Shown: piece by piece, positions 32,350 to 41,899 of the stretch
Layout of the letters: every line of letters begins with the position of its first letter
Position numbering within the stretch: the first letter of the stretch is position 1
Assembly (NCBI GenBank): GCA_028673005.1
Contig: CM054115.1
Coordinates: forward strand, 187,957,548 to 188,021,547
Direction of reading: 5' to 3'
Source of the DNA: Tanypteryx hageni
Taxonomy: Eukaryota > Arthropoda > Insecta > Odonata > Petaluridae
DNA length: 64,000 bases
Position numbers and translations under genes: made by a program
Notes under the pieces: generated by a model
Database searches by the model: none
What the model saw: only the letters and a program-made list of their open reading frames with translations
Told to the model about the DNA's origin: nothing

Positions 32350-34505
32350 TGAAGCTGAATGCGTGGGGTGTCTCATTCCGAAGAATAAAGTCGTAAAGCT
32401 CGGACTTTCAAAATTGCACGGTCGTCTATCGGACCACGTACGCTCATCTCCCCCAGCGCCCTCTGCCGATAAATGAGCGCCATTCCCATGGGTTCCATTC
32501 CAACGCTTTCAAAACGATCAGGTTATCCGATTGATCCGAGCAACGGAAGTTACATCTGACTAATATCCCAATCTAACTGAAAAAATGAATCTTGCTTTGA
32601 ATTCGCCGAGAGACATTAATAATCACACAAAAGTTTTTCTAGGTGTGGCGGCTTTTGATATTTACGGATTAATAAGCAATTATTATATGCATTTAAAGGA
32701 TTTTTATTTCGCTGTAATTGACAGGCAAAAGTTAAGTGGCTAGGGGCAGGTGTGTCTTTTTCTTCATCGCACCTACCTTATTTACAATACCAAGTATTGT
32801 AACGACTTCTCTATGTTTAAATAGCGATATTCTCCGTTATCCCACTAACAATATCACTCCTTCATCTTCTAGTTCCTCACATAATTAACAATTCCTATTT
32901 TATCTTATCTTTCATGGGAAAACATTAATATTCCACGACGGACTCCTATTTAGAAACAGTGTTCTCATGATCCGAATCCAAACACAGGCATCCATGTTAT
33001 TGAAGCCGCTGACACGACATGGGAACCCCTTTGGCATTTCCCGCGAGTCGTTTCCGAAACCAGAGCTTCCGTTCGCTTATCAACGATTCTCCTAAATCAT
33101 ATTCAGTCTGTATATCAGCAGGAATGCAAATGTTGTCAGCTTCATAAACATCTTCATTATGATATTGGGGCTAGCCCAACGGAATTTATAACATATATGA
33201 GATAGCAAATCGTTCGAATAAAGATTAATTGGATTTCGATTAAAGTATAAAGGGACGTTCCAATTCAACGCATACTAAATCGGATTCAATTCGGCGAAAG
33301 AATACTAGGCGACATTCTAAAAGTGTTGAATTTCTGTCTTAGCAGGACTGATATCAAATTAAAATTTTTATTTATCTAAAGTTAACACCGCTTACTATCC
33401 AAGACATCTACATTCCTCCACCGATAACGCAAAATTTTTAAAATTATTTTTATTTTTTTTTGTTCGACGAGACAAAATCAATTTAAAATGTTGGTAGATG
33501 TCACAATGAATGATCTGAAATGTATATTTTATTAATTAACAGCAAAACTGATCTTCATGGAATTTACGGCAAATATGTCTGCGTTTGGTGCTTTTTTTCT
33601 TCTCCCATATTTGTTCCGCCGATCCAAGATATTGACCCAGTCTTCGAATACGAGACGAAAGCAAACGGCAGCGCACATCAAATATATAAACTCATTTAAC
33701 ATTTTATATATATATATATATATAATATATTTATTCTGTCCGTCCGTTGGTCCGTCCGCCGGAACGCTCTATACAAATCCCCATAAGAGAACACTTAAAA
33801 ATCTCTCTTTTTCTCTTGCAGACTTTTTTCTTTTGAAAAATTAAATTAGAAGTAATTGACCTACTATCTTTGGACAAAGACCATTTTAAAGAAAATAAAT
33901 ATAGATTCTTATTCTTATCATTGATTTTTGCCTTTGGTTCGAAATCGCTCAAGTTATACGTTTAAATCACATTTAGTGGAATATTTTAAGCTTTTTAACG
34001 ATATGTTCTCTTGCCGACCGTGCCATTGTTAAACCTCAAAATTGTATTGGCGTACTTACACTATGTGCGTAAGGAAAGCGTGCTTTGAATGCTTTGGTAT
34101 GAAAGAGAAGGCGCCCGAATATTTTATAATTAAAATCGTGTTTTCATTAATTTCTTTTCAGTTATCTTCCTATTGAAATTTTTGACAATTAAATATTTTT
34201 ATAGTTATTTTCATAGATTTATTGCACTGCATCTTATAATTTACCTGAGTTATAAATTTGCATCGCATATATGAATCACGCAAAAAGGCAATGTTGACAT
34301 GCAGACTTTTTTGTTTAAATTTAAAATATGTTAAGGATGAGGTATTTAACGTTTTAATGCAATTTTTCACGCATATTATTTTTATTGGGCCACTGTTGTC
34401 CCAATTGTTGTATTCTATTCTTGACCTCATAATAAATGCACCAATTTAGTGCTTAACACGGATCAGACTTTTATACATTGGTATAACTTATTTACTGAAT
34501 CTATT
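32350..34505. other. AT-rich stretch, no gene seen
   Basis: Contains a short (TA)n at 33705-33724 followed by TCTGTCCGTCCGTTGGTCCG, a CCGTCCG-rich word similar to those near 3710 and 23030. No gene recognised. Confidence 0.45.
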
Positions 34506-34627
34506 AAGTAATTAGATAGATATAGATAGATAGATAATCGTCTTTATTCGGGCGAAATTTAGACCATAAGGTCCATTCTTACATTTAACCCTTCGTCAAT
34601 ATAAAAAATATAAAAAATGGTAAAGTA

Positions 34628-34629
<2 letters not shown>

Positions 34630-34668
<39 letters not shown>
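34630..34668. repeat. (AT)n microsatellite in the LINE 3' UTR
   Basis: Uninterrupted alternating TA, about 19 units. Confidence 0.95.
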
Positions 34669-34672
<4 letters not shown>

Positions 34673-35099
34673 ACGCATAACATAAACAGTATATACCTAA
34701 ATCATACAGAGTAAAAAAAAAATATATATAAAATTGAAGACAGATTAGAGATTGTGGGGAAAACCTAAGTAAAACAGGCATGTCCTCCCTAGTAAAACCC
34801 ACGCAGGAAAACACCCACTGAGAAGGGGGGTGTGAAAAACCTGCGAAAACCCTAGATAGTGTACATATTATGATATAGTAATACAACATTAAATAGAAAG
34901 GAGTATGTACAGTAAGTGTTCGTATATACAGCATCGTTGTATACCGTCATAAAAAATACATATATAGGTATTAACGTAATGCAAACCAAGAAATATAATA
35001 CAATAATTAGGCAGAATAAGATGAAATATACTTGAAATATATACAATGAATATGGAGATTGTTGTTGGATCATGCATAACATAAGAAAGAAGGAAATTA

Positions 35100-35290
35100 T
35101 ATAAAATTACACATATGATATAAAACAATACATAATAAAATAAAGTAATACGAAATAGTATAAAACAATACAAAATGATATAAAACAGTATAAAATAGTA
35201 TAAAACAATACAAAATGATATAAATCAGTATAAAATAGTATGAAACAATACAGAATGATATAATACAATGAGAATTAGTATAAACACTAT
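35100..35290 (-). repeat. AT-rich tandem repeat in the LINE 3' UTR
   Basis: ATAAAACAATACAAAATGAT and ATAAAACAGTATAAAATAGT alternate, giving a basic step near 20 bp and a higher-order step near 41 bp. Confidence 0.8.
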
Positions 35291-35438
35291 AACATAGTAG
35301 ACACTAGACAATGAAAAGGTAACAGTCGAAGGAGGCGTACACTTTGCGAACTCGATAACCTGCAAAAAAAAATTAATTAATGTTCATTAAGTAAGGAAGA
35401 GTGAAGGAAGCCGTCTTGCAATAGGTAAGAAGAAAATG

Positions 35439-38141
35439 TTAAAGCTGACCTGAATTTTGGGCAGAGAACAGCAATTTAAAGTATTTATGTTTGAATATGT
35501 GTAGAGATGTTGCGTTTTGGAGGTCAGTAGGTAGGGCGTTCCAAAGTCTACAAGCTGTAACATGGAAGGATTTATTATAAATTTCCGTCCTGTGATGTGG
35601 GATCTGGAAGAGATTGGTGCCCCTAGTGTTGGCGTTGTGCACAGAGTTCATTTGGGAAAATTTGGAGTTCAGATACTGCGGGTTTTGAAGAGTTATAATT
35701 CGGTAAAATAACGAGAGGAGGTGAAGACGTCTACGAGCTTCAGTGCGAAGCCAGCCTAACGTATATAGAGGTTGAGTGACATGGTTTCTCTTTTGGAGAT
35801 CACAAATGAATCTTACGCAGGAATTTTGTGCACGCTGCAATTTTAGAGATAGCTCGTTAGATAGATCTTGATAGACCGTATCGCAGTAATCGAGGTGAGG
35901 AAGGACAAGAGCGGTGATAAGTCGCTTGCGAAGGGAGAAATGGGTAATGCTTTTAATTCTTTTAAGTGAGTGAAGTGAACTGTTAGCAGTATTACATATT
36001 TTAGTTATATGATCAGTCCAGGTCAATGTGTCATTGAATACTAACCCGAGATTGGTTGCAGTTTTTTGGAAACGAATGACAGAGTTATTGAGCAGAATTG
36101 GGGGAAGTTCTGAGAAGTTTAGTGACGAGAGAAGTTTGGGATACCCAATAATAATAGACTGACTTTTTAAAGGATTAATTTTGAGGAAATTTACATTGCT
36201 CCATTTGGATAAAGAAGTGAGGTCATGGTTCATTTTATCAATGATAAGATGGAGATCAATAGAGCGAGAGTGCATATAGATTTGGAGATCATCAGCATAA
36301 AGGTGGTATTTACAGTGAGCAAGCTGAGAAGATATATCATTAATGTACAGAGAGAAGAGCAGTGGCCCGAGGGTGGAACCTTGTGGTACGCCACGTGACA
36401 CTTTAATCCATCTTGAGGAATGATTGTCAGTTACGACCTTTTGATAGCGATCATTCAAGTAAGAACTAATTAAGTTTAGGGAATCTGAGGAGAAGTTCAT
36501 GAGGCGCAGTTTGGTTAGGAGTATGTTTACATCTACAGAGTCAAAAGCTTTACTAAAGTCAAGAAGAGTCATAATAGTGACTTCTCTTTCGTCCATTGCT
36601 AATCTGATATCGTCAGTGATTTTGAGGAGTGCTGTGGTAGTGCTGTGTGATTTTCGGAATCCTGATTGTAGAGAATCGAGGATATTATTACTAATTAGAA
36701 AATATGTGATTTGTTCATGTAAAACCTTTTCAAATGCCTTTGATAATACAGGAAGTAAACTGATGGGCCGAAAGTCGGTTATGTAAGAAGTAAGACTTTT
36801 CTTAGGTATGGGACGGACTATGGCGAGTTTCCATTGCGATGGGAATTTGTTTTGCATAAGCGACCAGTTGAATATATGAGTGATGACGGGTAGAACTAGA
36901 TGAATAATCTTATGAAGGAAAACTATTGGAATTTCGTCAGCACCTTGTGCTCTGGACTTGATTTTACGTAAACAATTCAGTACTTCCAGCTGAGTTACAG
37001 GAGAAAATTGGAATGGTGGTGATGCTGTGGTGGGAGGAGTGTGTTGAAGTAGGTGGTGTATGTGATTCTGTTTTATTTCGTTGTCATCAGGAGTTGGGGG
37101 AGTGGTGAATAGAGTGTTAAGTGTATCAAGGCAAATATGAGGAGGAAGTTGTGTCTCCTTAGATTTTCCAATACCAAATAATTTTAAGTTACTCCATAGA
37201 GCAGATTGTGAAGAATTTGGACGGGACAGTGAATAAATGTACCGAGTTTTAGAGTTTCTGATAAGTTGCTTAGTTTTATTTCTTAGTTTTTTAAATTGGT
37301 TGAATGAGATCTGTGTTTTTGTTATTTTGAAAATGCGGAAGGCATTGTCACGTCTCTTCATTATCAGTTTGATGTCTGTTGTGAGCCATGGTGCATGGGG
37401 CTTAGAGACTCTTTTAGTCTTTAGTGGAGCGTGAGTGTTGATTAATGACTGTGCAAAATTGTTGAAAGCCTCAACCTTGTCGTTAATGTCGTCCATGTAC
37501 TCAATAGAATACCAAGGCATGGCAGACGCGTCAGCAATTAACTTCTCATTGTTGATGTTTTTGAAGTCCCTATAGGTGATATATTTCGGCTTGTGAGTTG
37601 GGTTCCTTATTGAATATGCAATGTATATTATGTCATGTGCGGAGATTCCCGGAGCAGAGAGTTGGCCATGCGCGAGAACCTTGTCAGGATTGGCGGTAAC
37701 GGCTAAATCAATTAGGGTAGAGAAAGTAGGAGTATGGTGAGTAGCATTTAGAGGTAGAATACTAAGGCCTAGAGAGTTGAAGGAGTTATATAAATATGTC
37801 GAATCAGGGTTTGGTGCGAGTATATTGGCATTAAAATCGCCAGTAATTATTAAATGATTGTAATCGTTAATGTGATTAGAGATGACTTCATCAATATCGG
37901 ATAGATGACCAATTTTGGGTGGACGGTAGAAAATACCGAAAAGTATTTTCTGTGAATAGATTTTCATATATATAGATAGATGGGAGGAAAGAAAAGAGAA
38001 TGGGAATGAGCTGAAATTGAGAAAGAGGAAGAGGACGTAGCATTTGTATAGGATTAAAAGGAGCTGCAGTACAAAAATAACAATAATAAATTCTAATTGA
38101 TTACAAAAAAATGTATACCATCGAATAAAGCGCCATTGCAA
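35439..38141 (-). CDS. LINE ORF2: endonuclease (partial) and reverse transcriptase
   Basis: The 900-codon frame has no stop. Residues 1 to about 62 are hydrophobic, AT-composition sequence upstream of the 5' truncation and are unlikely to be element protein. Homology starts near residue 65 (KILFGIFYRPPK). The endonuclease part shows GDFNAN (101-106), LIDLAVT (143-149) and ISAHD (166-170); the first third of the domain, with its catalytic Asn/Glu residues, is missing. The reverse transcriptase shows DFRPISLLPVLSKAFEKV (456-473), LLDFSKAFD (526-534), RGVPQGSTLGPLLF (583-596) and the catalytic YADD (615-618). A thumb and C-terminal region follow, with ARRRLHLLSLFYRI and a TACRLWNALP motif, ending at SGQL. 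The protein would copy element RNA at a nicked target, but without a full endonuclease this copy is probably not autonomous. It fits the CR1/Jockey group; no RNase H domain is seen. Confidence 0.85.
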   Translation of the reverse strand: MQWRFIRWYTFFCNQLEFIIVIFVLQLLLILYKCYVLFLFLNFSSFPFSFLSSHLSIYMKIYSQKILFGIFYRPPKIGHLSDIDEVISNHINDYNHLIITGDFNANILAPNPDSTYLYNSFNSLGLSILPLNATHHTPTFSTLIDLAVTANPDKVLAHGQLSAPGISAHDIIYIAYSIRNPTHKPKYITYRDFKNINNEKLIADASAMPWYSIEYMDDINDKVEAFNNFAQSLINTHAPLKTKRVSKPHAPWLTTDIKLIMKRRDNAFRIFKITKTQISFNQFKKLRNKTKQLIRNSKTRYIYSLSRPNSSQSALWSNLKLFGIGKSKETQLPPHICLDTLNTLFTTPPTPDDNEIKQNHIHHLLQHTPPTTASPPFQFSPVTQLEVLNCLRKIKSRAQGADEIPIVFLHKIIHLVLPVITHIFNWSLMQNKFPSQWKLAIVRPIPKKSLTSYITDFRPISLLPVLSKAFEKVLHEQITYFLISNNILDSLQSGFRKSHSTTTALLKITDDIRLAMDEREVTIMTLLDFSKAFDSVDVNILLTKLRLMNFSSDSLNLISSYLNDRYQKVVTDNHSSRWIKVSRGVPQGSTLGPLLFSLYINDISSQLAHCKYHLYADDLQIYMHSRSIDLHLIIDKMNHDLTSLSKWSNVNFLKINPLKSQSIIIGYPKLLSSLNFSELPPILLNNSVIRFQKTATNLGLVFNDTLTWTDHITKICNTANSSLHSLKRIKSITHFSLRKRLITALVLPHLDYCDTVYQDLSNELSLKLQRAQNSCVRFICDLQKRNHVTQPLYTLGWLRTEARRRLHLLSLFYRIITLQNPQYLNSKFSQMNSVHNANTRGTNLFQIPHHRTEIYNKSFHVTACRLWNALPTDLQNATSLHIFKHKYFKLLFSAQNSGQL

Positions 38142-38149
38142 AATTGTGA

Positions 38150-39180
38150 GAATTGATAAAATTAAATATAGGTAACGTTATTTTCAATGGATTTCTTAAA
38201 ATGATAATAAAGCAGATATTTCGAACCGAATTTCTGACAGGATTGAAAAAACATTTTGACTTTTATTTAAATTTCTTTAAAAAAGTCAATTTTTAGAAAA
38301 AAATTCAAAACTACTATATGTAGTTAAAAGAAAATTGCGATCTTAAAATATACTTAAATCATGTGGCCTCTCTGATAATAACTATTTAAACAATATAATA
38401 AAGATAAATTTCGATAACTGATTTGATTGTGCATGGCAACCAAACCAGATTATAGCACGTCTTACTGATTTTTTCATATCGAAAACAAATATATTTAGAA
38501 TACTTTTATGATAATTCCGTCATATAGTTTAATTTTTAGAAAATATAATTTTCAGTGTGGAAATATTTTATGATAATATCTTACTTCACGGTAATTTTTA
38601 ACATGAGCAATGTAAGAAACATTATAATTTCACATTATAGAATTTACCCGCTGTTGTAATCCACCTTTCTTCTCCTCGCCCTCCATTATATTCCTCTTCC
38701 CACTGTTCCTCCGCCCCTAACGCCATAAAGATTCTGAAAGTACGACTTATAAACAATAGGAATGAATAAGAGGAATTCTTTTTGAAACAAATATTATCAA
38801 ACCGGCTCATGTAAACATTGGAGCACAATCACAATATTTCGCAGTTTTTGACTACAATTTTATTTCTCGTTTAATCAAATATGCTCTATATTTTACTATT
38901 AAAAATGAGATTAAAATGAATTTACCATTAACTAAAGTCTATCAGCGGCTCTATATTTTTAATATTGGCTAAAAGAGATTTAAGGTTAATTTCCCAAAAC
39001 AAGAAACAGCTAAATAACGATTATTACGACACCATTTTTGTATTGTTAAGCTCATTTTCCAAAGAAGTTATAAGACCTTGTTGATAGGCGTTAGGAAATA
39101 TATGGGATCTAAATAAGTACTCTCGAAGCTATAAGTACAAAAATAGTAACTTAATAGCCTCGCGGTGGAGGAAATGGCCC
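38150..39180. other. AT-rich stretch, no gene seen
   Basis: No recognised frame or repeat end. Confidence 0.45.
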
Positions 39181-39184
39181 TTAA

Positions 39185-39764
39185 TCCTAGAATGGTAACG
39201 CTATTTTTAGGCACTTATTGGTAACGCTACGTCAGTTTGTCTCACTTAATCTTGGAATAAGGAAATGTAAATAAAACTATTTTATAATGATTTTTATTAA
39301 TGGAAAAATGTAGTTAATGTAGAAAATGTGTAAATTAACAATTAGGGCACAATTTTTTTTGGTGATCGCCACAGATAGGCTTCTTGTGAAGTTTGCAGAG
39401 AGTGGAGGTTTTCCTTCTCTTGGAATAAGGGCACAAATTACAGTACTTCCTTGATATTTGTCGCTCTGTCGCTTGATGGGTTTCAGGAACCTTTTTCCCT
39501 CTCCTAAGGCTTTGCAAAACATAGCTTTTAGATCATTACTTAAGTTTATCAAACTGAGTCTGCTTTTTGCCATTGGCATGTCTGTCCCTTGTGCAACTTT
39601 TGCATGAATTGTAGCCAGTAACATAACCGGAGAAAAATAACGTGTTGCTCCTTTGAAAGCACATAGACAACTAATTAGAGGAAGCATTGTTAAGAGAGGG
39701 GGGTTTGAACACGAACAGCGTTAGAAATGTGTGTATCAGAGTTCCTTGCGTTACCATTCTATGA
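39185..39764 (-). mobile_element. Internally deleted piggyBac element, 580 bp
   Basis: TTAA flanks it at 39181-39184 and 39765-39768. The left end starts TCCTAGAATGGTAACGC; the right end, reverse complemented, starts TCATAGAATGGTAACGC, giving 16 of 17 identical bases. A second copy of TGGTAACGCTACG lies about 40 bp inside the left end. The only coding remnant is the transposase C-terminus, on the minus strand. It differs in end sequence from the piggyBac at 12.7 kb, so it is a separate family. Confidence 0.9.
39335..39690 (-). pseudogene. piggyBac transposase C-terminal cysteine-rich domain remnant
   Basis: The 60-codon frame ending at 39335 reads RKYCNLCPYSKRRKTSTLC, then KPICGDHQKKLCPNC. 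This is the CxxC...C..C...CxxH...CxxC zinc-binding domain that piggyBac transposases use to bind their ends. An overlapping 136-codon frame (39277-39687) in another phase starts MLPLISCLCAFKGATRYFSP and contains SLINLSNDLKAMF, possibly part of the preceding region after a frameshift. The catalytic core is gone. If expressed, this piece could only bind DNA; there is no evidence that it is expressed. Confidence 0.75.
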
Positions 39765-39769
39765 TTAAA

Positions 39770-41180
39770 TTATGTTTTTTGGAATCGGTTAAATCAAATA
39801 TTTGACAAACAATAAATTGTTGTCGTATGAAACTGGTACAGATAGATTTATATTTCCTCTTTCCATTAATATCAGTCTCTTAAATTATCTTCTACCTTCA
39901 GAAGAGAGATAAAAACCTATTTTATGCTATGAAATTTGGAAAGTAACAGGATTAAACTTAAAGGGAATGAATTATGTTTTATAAATCTTATCGAAGAAAG
40001 ATTGTTGTTACGAAACAGTGTAAATATATCTATCAAAATGCATTTATAGCTGTATTTAACATCACCGAAGGAATTGGCCATTTATTTAATTTGACGAGAC
40101 ACGTATATTCCTTTTTCAAATGACATTATCACATAATATCATCGAAATATCGATGCGTCAAACGTTATTAACGTCAATCCATATCAACGGGCTATTATCG
40201 TGTACGAACGTATTTGTTTTAAAGAAATGCTCCAATAAAATTACCTTACCAATTTTCAATTATTTGGAATTATATTTTGCTCGTGTTACCATTACTTTTG
40301 AGCAATATACGTTTCAAGTTTTAAATAGTTTTAAATTGAGCAATGACTTGAATAAATACTAGCAATTATAATTTCGTTTATGTAATGGAGACATTCTGCA
40401 CGATTCTGTTCGTGGAATTTTAATCACGACATAAATGACCATTCGATTATTCATGGTTGTATTATTGAACCATCGTATTAACGTTTTTGTGTTCTCCTGT
40501 TATATCCATTCATCTGATTTGACTCGTGTTTCATTAAATAACGAGTTCCATTTTCACTTTAAAATAGAGATGTTTTTTTACTTTTTTTCATTTGAAATTA
40601 GCCTCAATCGCAATCAAAGGTCAATTACATCGATCTCAATCGATTTTATCATTTCGATTTGATCCCTTGACCTATAAGGCGGAAGACAGTTACTGAGATT
40701 TCCTCTACGTCTAGGTCCTGAATTATCCGTTATTAACCTTTTACGGATTTTTCCTCTCCTTTAAGTTATTATTTATCAGCAACCGTGAATTTCTTTCCTC
40801 TCCTTAATGACTTCCCCGTAATGCTCTGAATGTTAAATATTCATGAATAATTTGTCGACCCAAGAAGAGTTCCGCGTAAACGAACCTGATCAAAGAGGAA
40901 AAATTCTACTGAAATCACGCATCCGTGGCCGAAAGGAATTTTGATGCAAGGGCGAAACTTGCAACGAATCTATCTCATAGTAGCAGAAATTAAGAGTGAA
41001 TCAAATAAGGTTGGAAGAAGTTATTACTAAACGAGCATTTTTAGTCCTTTATTCACGCTTTCAACCAACTTGATAATTAGAAAAATAATAGTAGATAGGG
41101 TGAAACCGCAAAAAGGAAAGGAAATTTTCGGGAATTGATGTTAATCAGATGTAATTTCCTCGGCATAAAACGTCCCGGGG
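39770..41180. other. AT-rich non-coding stretch with candidate regulatory words
   Basis: No coding frame is recognised. At 40600-40675 the sequence holds CAATCAAAGGTCAATTACAT and CCCTTGACCTATAAGG, that is, one AGGTCA and one TGACCT nuclear-receptor half-site, with an ATCAAAG word like TCF sites. A further GATCAAAGAG is at about 40887. This is suggestive only, because the words are short. Confidence 0.25.
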
Positions 41181-41199
41181 TAATATTACGACGGAGAAA

Positions 41200-41620
41200 T
41201 GACGGTAAAGCCACAAAGCGGAAGAGGAAACAGCGAGAATGAGGTAAGAGTGGGGGAAATAGGGAGGATAAAGAGGTGAAGAAAGAGGGAGAGGGTCACA
41301 TCACAGAACCAAAGATAGAGGTCAGGAGGGAGGAATTTAGCGAGTAATGCGTTAATGTGACCGTAGCGAATTGTGGAATATGAGCTCTGAAGAGAGCAAA
41401 ATGGCGCCTGAGAAAGCGGCGCAGAAAAATGAAATGCTGATGTGCGGCGAGAGAGAGAGAGGAAGCGAGGAAAGAAGAGGTACTCGGCAAGCGTGCGTGT
41501 GTGCGAGGACGTGAGCCGAGAGAGACCGAGAGGAATGTAGAGGTTTTTGCGGTTAGCGCGAAGAAAGTTTTCTTCGGCTCGATTCATTTTAATAGCTAAC
41601 GAGAAAGAGAGATGAAGGAG
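41200..41620. repeat. Purine-rich tract with CpGs
   Basis: GAGGAA and GAGAGA words dominate the plus strand, with CGCG-type dinucleotides from about 41440 on. Opposed frames here are compositional. Confidence 0.5.
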
Positions 41621-41635
41621 AAAGGAAGCGATGCG

Positions 41636-41750
41636 AGGGCGGTGCTGGGGTGGTGTTGGGGCGGTGCGGGGGAGGGGCGGGGGGAGGGGCGTGGGAGGGG
41701 CGGGGGAGGGGTGGTGGGGGCGACGGGGGTGGCGGGGGGGGGGGAGGTGA
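41636..41750 (+). other. Dense G-run cluster, G-quadruplex-prone
   Basis: About 15 runs of three or more G occur in roughly 110 bases, separated by one to four bases, for example GGGGGAGGGGCGGGGGG and a run of 10 or more G at about 41735. This exceeds the G3N1-7 rule for quadruplex formation many times. It sits in a CpG-rich patch extending to about 41900. Confidence 0.85.
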
Positions 41751-41899
41751 GTTGAGATAAGACGTAAAAAGCGAAGGATTTAATCAATGCGGCCCCGCGG
41801 GCCGTTGCATCGGCGGTATCCAGATTGCGCTTCATTACGTATACAAAAATCTCGGTACTGAAGCACTGCGTCGGGTCACGCTAAGGTATTAAAGTGGCT

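Larger units (their letters stand above)
34512..37965 (-). mobile_element. 5'-truncated LINE (CR1/Jockey group), best preserved element in window
   Basis: On the minus strand this runs from the endonuclease domain through reverse transcriptase and a long 3' UTR to CGAATAAAGACGATTATC followed by a (TATC)n-type tail at about 34512-34536. The 3' UTR contains an (AT)n at 34630-34668 and a tandem AT-rich repeat at 35100-35290. The 5' end is truncated near 37965 at a TATATATAGATAGAT run that resembles the tail sequence, as expected from target-primed insertion at a similar microsatellite. The intact reading frame suggests recent insertion or ongoing activity of the family. Confidence 0.88.

Noticed and set aside
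34596..35173. Hydrophobic frames of 76-112 codons
   Set aside because: They translate the AT-rich 3' UTR repeats of the LINE.
37965..38141. First 60 residues of the 900-codon LINE frame, resembling a membrane segment
   Set aside because: They are upstream of the 5' truncation and reflect AT-rich codons rather than element protein.
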